Shown in pieces: positions 1 through 7,836 of a DNA stretch of 16,038 bases. A model generated the notes under the pieces. That model worked only from the letters and a program-made list of their open reading frames with translations, did no database searches and had not been told where the DNA came from. This DNA comes from an uncultured Chromatiaceae bacterium (lineage in GTDB: Bacteria > Pseudomonadota > Gammaproteobacteria > Enterobacterales > Alteromonadaceae), in assembly GCA_937978655.1 (NCBI GenBank), contig CALJUX010000063.1, positions 1-16,038 of the forward strand, read 5' to 3'. How positions within the stretch are numbered: position 1 is the stretch's first letter; every line of letters begins with the position of its first letter. The position numbers were made by a program, and so were the translations under genes.

Positions 1-46
1 ACCACCGAGATCTACACTCTTTCCCTACACGACGCTCTTCCGATCT
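1..46 (+). other. Illumina P5/TruSeq adapter (contaminant)
   Basis: These bases match the last 46 nt of the Illumina universal P5 adapter exactly as I remember it, beginning ACCACCGAGATCTACAC and ending GCTCTTCCGATCT. The sequence is synthetic, not genomic. It was probably left untrimmed when the contig was assembled, so the biological sequence begins at about base 47. Confidence 0.97.
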
Positions 47-47
47 G

Positions 48-149
48 GCGGCTGAGCATGTGACGCAGTTGCAGCAAGCTGCGGCCCGGTTTAAACAGCA
101 GAGCCAGCAGTTATGGCAGCAGGTTTTTTTGAAAATGAATGTGTTGTAA
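48..149 (+). CDS. 3' end of an unidentified protein (partial)
   Basis: An open frame runs from the adapter junction to TAA and encodes 33 residues, AAEHVTQLQQAAARFKQ followed by QSQQLWQQVFLKMNVL. The segment is rich in Gln and Ala and would form an amphipathic helix. The first half faintly resembles the C-terminal tail of methyl-accepting chemotaxis proteins, which often end in a helix and an ARFK-like stretch, but this is too short to assign. The 5' part is lost at the contig end. A downstream gene on the same strand begins about 130 bases later behind its own -10 element. Confidence 0.45.
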   Translation, partial: AAEHVTQLQQAAARFKQQSQQLWQQVFLKMNVL

Positions 150-210
150 ACAAGGCCGGTCTGACGCCAATGTGTGAGTGAGATCGTGGAGTTTATGACG
201 GTTGTTAGGT

Positions 211-216
211 TATAAT
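211..216 (+). promoter_or_regulatory. Candidate -10 element upstream of the sugar dehydratase
   Basis: A perfect TATAAT lies 62 bases before the chosen ATG. The -35 position (about 188-193) is poor, so the promoter may need an activator, or the match may be chance. Confidence 0.4.
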
Positions 217-278
217 CGCATCGTTTTTGCTGTGACGCATTCTTGGAACACAAGAGCATCAAATCAGGAGCTGCCCGA

Positions 279-2237
279 ATGCTTGAATGGCTATTGTCTT
301 TACCCCGTTACATCAAGAGATTTATATCAGTTTTAGCTGATGTTGTGTTTCTGAGTGCGTCGATGTCTATTGCGTTGTTTGCGACACAGGAGACTCCGGC
401 TAATAGTTTTCTGCAAATTTTTCCGGTATTTTTCTTATCGGTACCTATTACCATCATCGCCTTTACCAAGCTTGGCTTATACCGCGCAGTGATCCGCTAT
501 ATCGGTCAGCATGCACTTGGCGCTGTCTTGGCCGGGATCATCAGTAATGCATTGTTGCTGGGCATGCTGTTTCAATTGGCGGGTATTGCCGACAAAGGCA
601 ATCTGATTTTTGTGTATGCCATCATGGCGCTGGTCACCAGTGGTGGTTTGCGGCTGGCGGCACGGATGGTGTTGTTCCAGCGTCACAATGGCCACAAAGA
701 ACGGGTGCTGATTTATGGCGCCGGTTCGTCTGGCCGGCAGCTGGCGCAGGCGTTGTTAAACGGTGAGCAGTTCCATCCGGTGGCCTTTGTCGATGATGAC
801 ATCACGCTGCAGCGCTCCACAATTCTGGGCATTCATGTCGGCAGCCCCAGCCAGATCGCTGCCATTATCAAATCAAAAAATATCAGTCGTATTCTGTTGG
901 CCTTGCCGTCTGCCAGTCGGGCGCGGCGGCGTGAAGTACTGGAAAGTCTCGGTAATATGCCCATTCCGGTGCAAACAGTGCCGGGGATGAGCGACATCGT
1001 CGATGGCTCGATGCGTATTGACGAACTGCAGGATGTCAAAATTGAAGACTTGCTTGGACGAGATCCGGTTGAGCCTAAATTAAAACTGATGCATGCCAAC
1101 ATCAAAGATAAAGTCGTGATGGTGACAGGCGCTGGCGGTTCTATCGGCTCCGAGCTGTGCCGCCAGATTGTGCAGTATGAACCTAAAGCCTTAGTATTAT
1201 TTGAATTGTCAGAGTTTGCCCTGTACAGCATTGAGCAGGAATTACGTGCTCTGGTGCAGGACGAAAAACTCGAAGTTGAACTGAAACCCGTGCTGGGCAA
1301 TGTGCAAAAGCAGGCGCGGGTGCAGGCGGTCATGAGCAAGTTTGGCGTACAGACGGTGTACCATGCTGCCGCTTATAAACACGTGCCGCTGGTTGAATAC
1401 AATGTCGTGGAAGGGGTGGTCAACAATGTATTTGGCACCTGGCGCGCGGCAGAAGCGGCCGTCGCTGCCGGCGTTGAGACTTTTGTGCTCATTTCGACTG
1501 ACAAAGCGGTGCGGCCGACCAATATTATGGGCGCGTCAAAGCGGCTGGCCGAGCTGGTGCTGCAGGCTTTAGCACTGAAGCAAAACCGCACCCGTTTTTG
1601 TATGGTGCGTTTTGGCAACGTGCTGGGTTCTTCCGGCTCTGTGGTGCCGTTGTTCCGTGAGCAAATCCGTAATGGTGGGCCAATCACCGTGACGCATCCG
1701 GAAATTATCCGCTATTTCATGACCATCCCGGAAGCGGCGCAGCTGGTGATCCAGGCCGGCGCTATGGGCAAAGGCGGCGATGTGTTTGTGCTTGATATGG
1801 GTGAGCCGGTACGGATCGCCGATCTGGCCCGTCGGATGGTGCATCTGATGGGGCTGGAGGTCAGAGACAGTCAGCATCCGGACGGTGATATTGATATTTG
1901 TTTCTCCGGACTGCGGCCCGGCGAAAAACTGTATGAAGAGTTGCTGATTGGTGAGAATGTGCGTCAGACCGCGCATCCGCGCATTATGGCGGCCAATGAG
2001 GTGTCGTTACACTGGAAAGATATGGCGGAATTACTGCGCCAGCTCGAACACCATTGTGACCATTTTGCTGTCGAGCGTATTGTCCAGCTGATCACCGAAG
2101 CGCCGACCGGCTTTAGTCACAGCAGTGCGGTTTGTGATCTGGTTGATTTACAGCCTGCACAGCAGCCGGCAGATAAAATTCCGGCCAAAGTAGCGGAGCT
2201 GGCGGAACTGTCGGTGGCGATGGCCCGCATCAGTTAA
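279..2237 (+). CDS. Membrane nucleotide-sugar 4,6-dehydratase, WbpM/CapD/PglF type
   Basis: This 652-aa protein probably converts UDP-GlcNAc to the 4-keto-6-deoxy sugar that starts synthesis of bacillosamine, QuiNAc or FucNAc-type sugars for O-antigen, capsule or protein glycans. Four hydrophobic segments occupy about residues 12-135. A first Rossmann-like domain carries GAGSSG (147-152). The SDR catalytic domain starts at GAGGSIG (284-290) and has STDKA (406-410) and an MxxxK signature (M417, K421). Methionine in place of the usual SDR tyrosine is known from WbpM-like enzymes. The start is set by AGGAG at 266-270, eight bases before ATG; a TTG further upstream at 243 has no comparable site. 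Length fits the long membrane form of the family. A terminator follows directly, so it ends its transcription unit. The exact product sugar cannot be told from sequence. Confidence 0.93.
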   Translation: MLEWLLSLPRYIKRFISVLADVVFLSASMSIALFATQETPANSFLQIFPVFFLSVPITIIAFTKLGLYRAVIRYIGQHALGAVLAGIISNALLLGMLFQLAGIADKGNLIFVYAIMALVTSGGLRLAARMVLFQRHNGHKERVLIYGAGSSGRQLAQALLNGEQFHPVAFVDDDITLQRSTILGIHVGSPSQIAAIIKSKNISRILLALPSASRARRREVLESLGNMPIPVQTVPGMSDIVDGSMRIDELQDVKIEDLLGRDPVEPKLKLMHANIKDKVVMVTGAGGSIGSELCRQIVQYEPKALVLFELSEFALYSIEQELRALVQDEKLEVELKPVLGNVQKQARVQAVMSKFGVQTVYHAAAYKHVPLVEYNVVEGVVNNVFGTWRAAEAAVAAGVETFVLISTDKAVRPTNIMGASKRLAELVLQALALKQNRTRFCMVRFGNVLGSSGSVVPLFREQIRNGGPITVTHPEIIRYFMTIPEAAQLVIQAGAMGKGGDVFVLDMGEPVRIADLARRMVHLMGLEVRDSQHPDGDIDICFSGLRPGEKLYEELLIGENVRQTAHPRIMAANEVSLHWKDMAELLRQLEHHCDHFAVERIVQLITEAPTGFSHSSAVCDLVDLQPAQQPADKIPAKVAELAELSVAMARIS

Positions 2238-2241
2238 CGTG

Positions 2242-2271
2242 AAAGGCCCGGTCGGCAGACCGGGCCTTTTT
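2242..2271 (+). terminator. Intrinsic terminator after the sugar dehydratase
   Basis: AAAGGCCCGGTC, a GGCA loop and GACCGGGCC form a stem of at least nine GC-rich pairs, followed by TTTTT. It lies five bases after the stop codon. Confidence 0.93.
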
Positions 2272-2351
2272 GTATGGTTTTGTCTGAACAGCTTTGTGTG
2301 AAAAGAGCGGTGTGTAGATTGAGCAGTACCGGGCATCGCCGCAATGCCAGC

Positions 2352-3431
2352 TCAGCCATACTTGCGCGCAGCGGATTGCGTCGCCGTGCTGAACTCTGTT
2401 TCCTGCCATAAATCCCCAAGCCCGCTACCGTCAAACCAGTCGCCTTTGACCAGCCATGCCGCGATGCTGGCGGCAACATCAGGATATTGTACCGACTGCA
2501 CCGGCTGGTAATGCGCCAAAAAATGTTGAATGCCATGGCTGTCGAGCCGGTCAGTTGCCGCCGCCAGCTGCAACTGCTGTAAAGCCAGCGCGTTGCTGCG
2601 TTGCTCGGGCTGGCCCTGTAGCGGCTTGACCAGAATGCGTTTACCCAGCTGCAGCGCTTCACTGATGAGTTCAAAGCCGGCATTGCTTATCACCGCCGAC
2701 GCCCGTACTAAATCTTGTTTAAAAGCCGCCACCGCCGGCGGGCAAAACTCTAAGTGACGAGTGGCACTCTGTTGCTGACCAACGCCATAGATACGGAACT
2801 GATAGTCCTGCAGCGGGCTGAGCCACTGCAGAATGTCGGACGCCGCTTCAAACGGCAGGTAAACCAGCACCGGGCCTTGGCTTGATGGCGCCGCATGCCC
2901 GGGTAAATCGACTATCGGCGGTAATACCAGCTTGCCCGGTTGCCGCGGCTGGCCAAAATGATGCCAGTGCAGGCCGATATGTTGTCGCGCCGGGGCGAAG
3001 TTGCGCAGCAGTAGCCGCTGGCCCCAATCCATACCAAGCAATGGCGCCGGAGCATTCAGCGCATACTGATGGCCAATCGCCACTGTCGGAGTGCCCTGAC
3101 GCCGGGCGGCCCAGGCGGTAACGGGCTCAAAATCGGTCAGGACCAGATCATAACGCCGGGTTTCCAGCTGGCAGATATCCTGCCATAGTTGTCGCAAGTC
3201 AGCCTGACGCAATGTCTGCCAGTGACTGATGGCGCCGGCCCGACTGACAAAACTCAGACCCCGGCGCCACTGATAAGCGCCAAAAGCTGACATTTCAAAT
3301 AGCTGGCTGGCCGGGCGGCCGCTGAACAAAAAATCAATCTGGACATCGTATGGTGCCAGCGCGCGTTGCAGCGCGCGGGCTCTGCTGATGTGACCGTTAC
3401 CTGTCGCCTGCACGCCATATAACAGCCGCAT
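2352..3431 (-). CDS. Glycosyltransferase of the MJ1255/VC2487 family
   Basis: This 359-aa protein looks like the GT-B-fold family known as MJ1255-type (TIGR00661), related to MurG and UDP-glycosyltransferases. The N-terminus has the glycine-rich, histidine-containing loop ATGNGHISRARAL (about 9-21). The C-terminal nucleotide-sugar domain has SNAGFELISEAL and a downstream Pro/Gln/Glu-rich loop, LQGQPEQRSNA, typical of the donor-binding site. There is no signal peptide and no clear membrane span. AGGAA six bases before ATG supports the start. It lies 12 bases behind tdk on the same strand and is probably cotranscribed. The donor and acceptor are unknown. Confidence 0.78.
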   Translation of the reverse strand: MRLLYGVQATGNGHISRARALQRALAPYDVQIDFLFSGRPASQLFEMSAFGAYQWRRGLSFVSRAGAISHWQTLRQADLRQLWQDICQLETRRYDLVLTDFEPVTAWAARRQGTPTVAIGHQYALNAPAPLLGMDWGQRLLLRNFAPARQHIGLHWHHFGQPRQPGKLVLPPIVDLPGHAAPSSQGPVLVYLPFEAASDILQWLSPLQDYQFRIYGVGQQQSATRHLEFCPPAVAAFKQDLVRASAVISNAGFELISEALQLGKRILVKPLQGQPEQRSNALALQQLQLAAATDRLDSHGIQHFLAHYQPVQSVQYPDVAASIAAWLVKGDWFDGSGLGDLWQETEFSTATQSAARKYG

Positions 3432-3443
3432 AGAGTTTCCTTG

Positions 3444-4022
3444 TTACCAGACCAGCTCCTTAAAATGCAGCCGGCACATTGAGACATATCGGTCATTGCC
3501 GCCGATCTCGACTTGCGAGCCGGCGCGGGCCGCTTTACCGTCGGCATCCAGCCGCACCACGAAGTTGGCTTTGCGGCCACAATGACAAATGGTTTTTAAT
3601 TCAATCAGTTTGTCGGCCCAGGCCAGCAGTGCCTGACTGCCGGCAAAGGTCTCGCCGATAAAGTCGGTACGCAGGCCAAAAGCCAGCACCGGGATCCGCA
3701 ACTGGTCGACGACATCGGTCAACTGGCGCACCTGGGCTTTGGTCAAAAACTGTGCTTCGTCAATCAGCACACAATCCAGCCGGCCAAGCGATGCCCGCAG
3801 CGCTTCGCAGCGCGCCACAAAATCCAGCTCGCTGTCAAACAGCAGTGCCTCCATCGACAAGCCGATGCGGGAACTGACTTTGCCAAGACCAAAGCGGTCA
3901 TCAAAAGCGGCCGTGAAGATCGCCGCCTGCATCCCACGTTCCTGATAGTTGTAAGCGCTTTGCAGCAAGGCCGTCGATTTGCCGGCATTCATCGCCGAAT
4001 AGTAAAAATACAGCTGCGCCAT
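3444..4022 (-). CDS. tdk: Thymidine kinase
   Basis: This 192-aa cytosolic enzyme phosphorylates thymidine to dTMP with ATP in pyrimidine salvage. A P-loop, SAMNAGKST (9-17), sits near the N-terminus. LIDEAQFL (86-93) supplies the Walker B Asp and the catalytic Glu. The C-terminal zinc lasso has Cys146, Cys148, Cys183 and His186, matching the spacing in the E. coli enzyme. MAQLYFYYSAMNAGKS aligns with the usual start of type II thymidine kinases; the frame stays open upstream to 4124, but that extension has no family resemblance. GGAG lies nine bases before ATG. Confidence 0.96.
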   Translation of the reverse strand: MAQLYFYYSAMNAGKSTALLQSAYNYQERGMQAAIFTAAFDDRFGLGKVSSRIGLSMEALLFDSELDFVARCEALRASLGRLDCVLIDEAQFLTKAQVRQLTDVVDQLRIPVLAFGLRTDFIGETFAGSQALLAWADKLIELKTICHCGRKANFVVRLDADGKAARAGSQVEIGGNDRYVSMCRLHFKELVW

Positions 4023-4051
4023 CGGGCAGACTCCGCGTTGGAAAAAAACGC

Positions 4052-4081
4052 AGTATACCCAAAGCGGTTGCCGGAACCCAA
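4052..4081 (-). promoter_or_regulatory. Candidate sigma-70 promoter of tdk
   Basis: On the minus strand TTGGGT and TATACT are separated by 18 bases. The -10 ends about 30 bases before the tdk ATG. It also argues against the longer tdk frame, which would start upstream of this promoter. Confidence 0.5.
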
Positions 4082-4211
4082 GATGTGCCTGTCGCGTTGC
4101 AGGCAGATGGCAGCGGCATGACATTTTGACGCTGGCCGCTATCGGCAGGCTGGTGTCAGTGGCGTGAATGCTTTAGTCTGGCGGCATCGCCTCTGTATAA
4201 GGAATACAACC

Positions 4212-4625
4212 ATGGATAAGTATCTGGTCCTCATTATGTTTTTACAGGTAGCGCTGACCAGCGGCATCATGATTCTGATGGGAAGACGTCGCTTTGCTGC
4301 CGCCCGTAACCGCGAGTTTCACCTCAATGCCTTTCGCACTATGGATTTGGCTGGCGCCAACGAAAAGGTGATCACTGCCAGTCGTAATTTCGATAATTTA
4401 TTGCAAATGCCGGTGCTGTTTTTCGCCGGCGTGCTGGCAGTGTTGCAGCAACAACAAGCGGATGTCGTTTTTGTGCTGCTGGCTGGCGTTTATGTTGCGT
4501 TGAGGTTGTTACACAGTCTGGTGCATGTCACCAGTAATCAGGTGCGGATGCGCTTTAACCTGTTTTTATTAAGCTGTGTGGTGTTATGGGCGTTCTGGCT
4601 GCGGCTGGTCGTGGTGATGTGGTAA
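4212..4625 (+). CDS. MAPEG family membrane protein
   Basis: The 137-aa product has about four membrane segments (about 4-22, 66-82, 84-100 and 113-134). Between them are conserved polar stretches, ASRNFDNLLQMP and LHSLVHVTSNQVRMRFN, that resemble MAPEG proteins (membrane-associated eicosanoid and glutathione metabolism). Bacterial members are mostly uncharacterised, and glutathione-dependent activity is only an inference from the family. GGA eight bases before ATG fits this start; a GTG upstream at 4164 lacks such support. It is the first plus-strand gene of this stretch. Confidence 0.75.
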   Translation: MDKYLVLIMFLQVALTSGIMILMGRRRFAAARNREFHLNAFRTMDLAGANEKVITASRNFDNLLQMPVLFFAGVLAVLQQQQADVVFVLLAGVYVALRLLHSLVHVTSNQVRMRFNLFLLSCVVLWAFWLRLVVVMW

Positions 4626-4641
4626 CAGGGCGGCATTGTTG

Positions 4642-5088
4642 ATGTGGGATTTATCCGGGTATGCGCTCCTGGCGCTCAGTGCTTTTACTTCAGCCAGTTT
4701 ATTGCCGGGCAGCTCCGAAATTGTGTTGGCGGCGTTGTGGTATCAGGGCTATGACGTCTGGTTGTTATGGCTGGTGGCGACGTTATCGAATGGCGCCGGT
4801 TCTTTACTGAACTGGTGGTTAGGTTCGCAAGTTGCCCGCTTTCAGCATAAACGCTGGTTTCCGGCCAGTCCGGAACAACTGCAACGGGCACAGCAGTGGA
4901 GCTACAAGTTTGGCCCTTATGTGATTTTATTCAGCTGGTTGCCGGTAGTTGGTGACCCTTTAACCGTCGTTGCCGGTATTTTACGTTATCCGCTCTGGCA
5001 ATTTATCCCTTTGGTGTTAATTGCCAAAGGGGCGCGTTATGCCGTGTTATTGCTGGCCGCTGATACTCTGTTAAAAGGACTGGTTTGA
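4642..5088 (+). CDS. YqaA/DedA-like inner-membrane protein
   Basis: A 148-aa, strongly hydrophobic protein of the YqaA branch of the DedA/SNARE-associated superfamily. LLPGSSEIVLAAL near residue 20, LVATLSNGAGSLLNWWLG near 47 and the re-entrant-like FSWLPVVGDPLTVVAGILR match that branch. Larger DedA proteins are linked to envelope homeostasis and lipid-carrier flipping; a transport role here is inferred. ATG at 4642 is preferred; two in-frame TTG codons lie just before it. The stop overlaps the next gene's start as TGATG, so translation is probably coupled. Confidence 0.82.
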   Translation: MWDLSGYALLALSAFTSASLLPGSSEIVLAALWYQGYDVWLLWLVATLSNGAGSLLNWWLGSQVARFQHKRWFPASPEQLQRAQQWSYKFGPYVILFSWLPVVGDPLTVVAGILRYPLWQFIPLVLIAKGARYAVLLLAADTLLKGLV

Positions 5089-5984
5089 TGGTAACGAGAC
5101 TTTACAAATGGCGTGCCGCGACCTTGTTGCTGATATCGGTGCTGCCTGCTGCTATTGCAGCAGCCCCGGCAGAGCAGCAAAGCTGGGTGGATATTCCGCA
5201 ACAACAGCTGGTGTATCTGCAACTCAGTGATGGTGGTAACGCGGTCGGGCAGGTGGTGCTGCAGCTTGCGGACACTTTCACGCCAAAAACCAGCGCGCGT
5301 TTTCGCCAGCTGGTACAAGACAAATTCTATGACGGCCTGCCGTTTTACCGGGTGATTGACCAGTTTGTGCTGCAGGCGGGATTACCGGAAAGTGAAACGC
5401 ATCCGGCTAAGCTCAACAAAGTCTATCCGGCGTTACCGGCTGAATTCAGCTGGCCAATACGTCGCACAGATCCATACACGCCAGTGCAAAGCGGTGACTT
5501 ACTGGCCGATGAAACCGGTTTTAATCAGGGGTTTGCGGTAGGGCGCAGTAAAGGCCGGGAGTGGTTGGTCCATTGTCCGAATCTGGTAAATATGGCGCGC
5601 AACAGCGAGCCGGCCAGTGCCACCACGGATTTTGCCATCATGCAAGGGCAGGCGCCGCGTCATCTGGACCAGAATATGAATGTGTTTGGCCGGATGATCT
5701 GGGGCACAGAAGTGCTGAATTTAGTGCCGCGTGGCGATAAAGCTGCGGGCGGCATTTTGACGGCGAAGGCGCGTCGGGGCGCAATTATCAGTGCGCGTTT
5801 AGGCTCAGAGCTGCCAAAAACAGCGCAATTGCCGTTGCAGCAGCAACTGACCGGCAGCGCAGATTTTCAGCAAATGCTTGAGCGCCGTCGCTCGCGGGCC
5901 GACGAATTTTATCAGAACAAAGGCAACGGCAAACTGGATATCTGTTATCTCGGTGCGCCGGTAAGGTTAAAATCAGCGCAGTAG
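5088..5984 (+). CDS. Exported cyclophilin-type peptidyl-prolyl isomerase
   Basis: The 298-aa precursor begins with a Sec signal peptide (hydrophobic core about 10-22, cleavage probably after ALA-like residues near 26), so it acts in the periplasm. The cyclophilin core includes GQVVLQLADTFTPKT, RFRQLVQDKFYDGLPFYRVI with the catalytic-position Arg, and DQFVLQAG, then FAIMQGQ and MNVFGRMIWGTEVLN. Classical FHRVI and MQGG motifs appear as FYRVI and LQAG, so activity may be reduced. It is longer than a single-domain cyclophilin (about 165-190 aa) because of an insertion after residue 100 and a C-terminal tail. GGA eight bases before ATG lies inside yqaA. Confidence 0.85.
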   Translation: MVTRLYKWRAATLLLISVLPAAIAAAPAEQQSWVDIPQQQLVYLQLSDGGNAVGQVVLQLADTFTPKTSARFRQLVQDKFYDGLPFYRVIDQFVLQAGLPESETHPAKLNKVYPALPAEFSWPIRRTDPYTPVQSGDLLADETGFNQGFAVGRSKGREWLVHCPNLVNMARNSEPASATTDFAIMQGQAPRHLDQNMNVFGRMIWGTEVLNLVPRGDKAAGGILTAKARRGAIISARLGSELPKTAQLPLQQQLTGSADFQQMLERRRSRADEFYQNKGNGKLDICYLGAPVRLKSAQ

Positions 5985-6068
5985 CGGCAGAACAACGACA
6001 AAGCACTGGCCGCTGGCAGCGCTTTACGTCATCATGTGCTATCAAAAAAACAGAAAAGGTAACTCAGT

Positions 6069-6467
6069 ATGGAATACGCATTGTCCACCGATGATATCCA
6101 AAAAATCACCAAACTCGATGCTGAACAGCGTTATGAGTATTTTATTAATGCCGTGGCCGATCTGGAACAGATCTGGATCCTGACCGACGATGAAGGTTTT
6201 GTGCTGGTCACTGCCGAAGATGAACGTTGCATCCCGGTGTGGCCACATGCCGAGATCGCCAATCTGTGGATTGAAGGCGATTGGGCCAATTGTCAGGCGC
6301 AGGCGGTGGATATCGCCACCTGGCTGGATAAATGGACCTCAGGCCTTGATGGCGATGAACTGATGGTTGCAGTATTCCCGCATGCCGACGAACCAGGCAT
6401 CGTGGTAGAGCCGGGTGAGCTGGCTGAAACGCTGCTCGAAGCGACGCAGGAAGAAAACGAGCACTGA
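6069..6467 (+). CDS. DUF2750 family protein
   Basis: An acidic, soluble 132-aa protein with no signal peptide. A repeat-free central block, CIPVWPHAEIANLW, then DIATWLDKWTSGLDGDELMVAVFPHAD and a proline/valine stretch PGIVVEPGELAE, match the pattern of DUF2750 proteins. No function is established for the family, and no catalytic residues can be named. AAAGGT precedes ATG by eight bases. It stands alone between the PPIase (84 bases upstream) and the bfd promoter. Confidence 0.8.
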   Translation: MEYALSTDDIQKITKLDAEQRYEYFINAVADLEQIWILTDDEGFVLVTAEDERCIPVWPHAEIANLWIEGDWANCQAQAVDIATWLDKWTSGLDGDELMVAVFPHADEPGIVVEPGELAETLLEATQEENEH

Positions 6468-6486
6468 TCATTTTGCGTGCACGCTA

Positions 6487-6515
6487 TTGATAACAATTCG
6501 CAATACTATTACAAT
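6487..6515 (+). promoter_or_regulatory. bfd promoter with an overlapping Fur-box-like site
   Basis: TTGATA (6487-6492) and TACAAT (6510-6515) are separated by 17 bases. The interval 6489-6507, GATAACAATTCGCAATACT, resembles the 19-bp Fur box (GATAATGATAATCATTATC), best in its left half. Overlap of the two would allow iron-dependent repression. This is inferred from sequence only. Confidence 0.55.
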
Positions 6516-6544
6516 GAACTTCGTCACTGGGTGCCGGAGTTCAT

Positions 6545-6766
6545 ATGTACGTTTGTGTTTGTAAAGCGGTCACTGACAAAACTATCCGCGCGCACGTTGC
6601 CGAGGGCATGACCTCGATGCGTGAAATGAAACAATGCCTTGGTGTGGGCAGTCAGTGCGGTAAATGTGTGCAGACTGCGCAGGAAGTGCTGCAAAAAAGT
6701 TTGCAGCTACAACATCCGGCCTTACATATTCCTTGTCAGGTGATCATGCAAAGACCGGCAGCTTAA
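6545..6766 (+). CDS. bfd: Bacterioferritin-associated ferredoxin
   Basis: This 73-aa protein binds a [2Fe-2S] cluster and donates electrons to bacterioferritin so that stored Fe(III) is released as Fe(II). The ligands Cys4, Cys6, Cys38 and Cys41 sit at the positions known in E. coli Bfd, in MYVCVCKAVTDKTI and GSQCGKCV. A further Cys31 is present. It is slightly longer than the usual 64 residues through a divergent tail. GGAG six bases before ATG supports the start. No bacterioferritin gene is adjacent here. The last codons overlap the terminator stem. Confidence 0.93.
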   Translation: MYVCVCKAVTDKTIRAHVAEGMTSMREMKQCLGVGSQCGKCVQTAQEVLQKSLQLQHPALHIPCQVIMQRPAA

Positions 6767-6777
6767 GCCGGTTTTTT
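6754..6777 (+). terminator. Intrinsic terminator of bfd
   Basis: ACCGGC, a seven-base loop containing the bfd stop codon, GCCGGT and TTTTT. Only six pairs, but GC-rich and followed by a clean T tract. Confidence 0.8.
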
Positions 6778-6890
6778 GATTTTATATGCAGTAAATCTGC
6801 ATTATTATTGTTTTTCAGGCATTTTCTCTGCCTCAGCTGGGCAAAAACGGGCATAATACCGCTTCGTTTTGCCAAAGCCCTGAGGTCATC

Positions 6891-7793
6891 ATGAGTACAG
6901 CCCCATCTCCTATCCGCACTGTCGCTATTGTTGGCGGCACCCATGGCAATGAATTCTCCGGTATTTATCTGGAAAAACGCTACCGCAGTCAGCCGGAACT
7001 GCTGGCGCGCAGCAGCTTCAGCTGCAAAACCTTATTGGCCAATCCAGAGGCGCACGCCGCTAACAAAAGGTATCTGCACAGTGATTTAAACCGGCAGTTT
7101 AAAACCGCCGATTTAGCCAACCCGTTACTGACCAACTACGAGCAAAGCCGTGCCAAAGTGATTAATGCCGAGCTTGGCCCCAAAGGTGCAGCAAAAACCG
7201 ATTTTGTCATCGATTTACACAACACCACCAGCAATATGGGCGCTTGCCTTATTCTGACCCAGCCGGGCCGGATTTATAACCTGCTGGCCGGTTATATCCG
7301 TTTGAAAATGCCGGAGGCGGTGATCTCGCGTGACGAAGACCATTTTGCCGCCGAAGATCACGCGCTGCTGTGCACGGTCGGCACTTATGGCGTGATAGTC
7401 GAAGTTGGGCCACAACCACAATCGGTGTTACGCCAGGACGTGCTGGAACAGATGCACGAGATGACGCAGCATATTCTGGATTTTATTGAGTTATACAACA
7501 CTGATGCGTTGCCAGAGTTGCCAAAACGGGTTGAAGCCTTCCGTTATCTGCATTCAATCAAATTGCCGTTATCTGCCAGCGGTGAGCGTCTTGGCATGGT
7601 GCATAAAAATGTGCAGGACCGCGACTATCAGCCGATTGCACCGGGTGCGCCGCTGTTTACCCTGTTTGATGGCACAGTGCTGAATTACGACGGCACTGAA
7701 GTGGTTTATCCGACATTTATCAATGAAGCAGCGTATTACGACAATAATCTGGCGATGTCGCTGAATGACAAAGTCTGGATTGAAGTGGAGTAA
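6891..7793 (+). CDS. aspA: Aspartoacylase / succinylglutamate desuccinylase family
   Basis: A 300-aa zinc hydrolase of the AspA branch of the M14-like family, expected to deacylate N-acetylaspartate or a related N-acyl amino acid. GGTHGNE (15-21) supplies zinc ligands His18 and Glu21, and DLHNTTSN supplies His110. NPEAHAANKRYLHSDLNRQF holds the substrate-binding Arg/Asn residues, and EVGPQ carries the catalytic-position Glu171. Length equals the usual ~300 aa. GAGG before the start and CATAAT about 33 bases upstream support an independent transcript. It is closed by a terminator shared with the convergent gloA. The natural substrate in bacteria is uncertain. Confidence 0.92.
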   Translation: MSTAPSPIRTVAIVGGTHGNEFSGIYLEKRYRSQPELLARSSFSCKTLLANPEAHAANKRYLHSDLNRQFKTADLANPLLTNYEQSRAKVINAELGPKGAAKTDFVIDLHNTTSNMGACLILTQPGRIYNLLAGYIRLKMPEAVISRDEDHFAAEDHALLCTVGTYGVIVEVGPQPQSVLRQDVLEQMHEMTQHILDFIELYNTDALPELPKRVEAFRYLHSIKLPLSASGERLGMVHKNVQDRDYQPIAPGAPLFTLFDGTVLNYDGTEVVYPTFINEAAYYDNNLAMSLNDKVWIEVE

Positions 7794-7802
7794 GGTTGAA
7801 CA

Positions 7803-7831
7803 AACAAGGCGCTTTAAGCGCCTTGTTTTTT
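7803..7831. terminator. Terminator between convergent aspA and gloA
   Basis: AACAAGGCGCTT and AAGCGCCTTGTT form a perfect 12-bp inverted repeat around a single T, followed by a T tract on the plus strand. It serves aspA clearly. On the minus strand only a short T run follows, so termination of gloA may be weaker. Confidence 0.93.
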
Positions 7832-7836
7832 GTCAG

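Noticed and set aside
833..1339. A 168-codon minus-strand frame inside the sugar dehydratase gene
   Set aside because: It is antisense to a well-supported family protein, is Ser/Arg-rich without motifs, and has no ribosome site.
2272..2351. GGCAT/ATGCC inverted repeat after the glycosyltransferase stop
   Set aside because: Five pairs with no T run; too weak to call a terminator.
4023..4124. Longer thymidine kinase start
   Set aside because: The extension overlaps the TTGGGT/TATACT promoter and has no similarity to the family, whose proteins begin just before the P-loop.
6069..6467. First impression of an RraB-type RNase E regulator (acidic, small)
   Set aside because: The WPH, WLDKW and AVFPHAD blocks match DUF2750 better, and RraB motifs are not seen.
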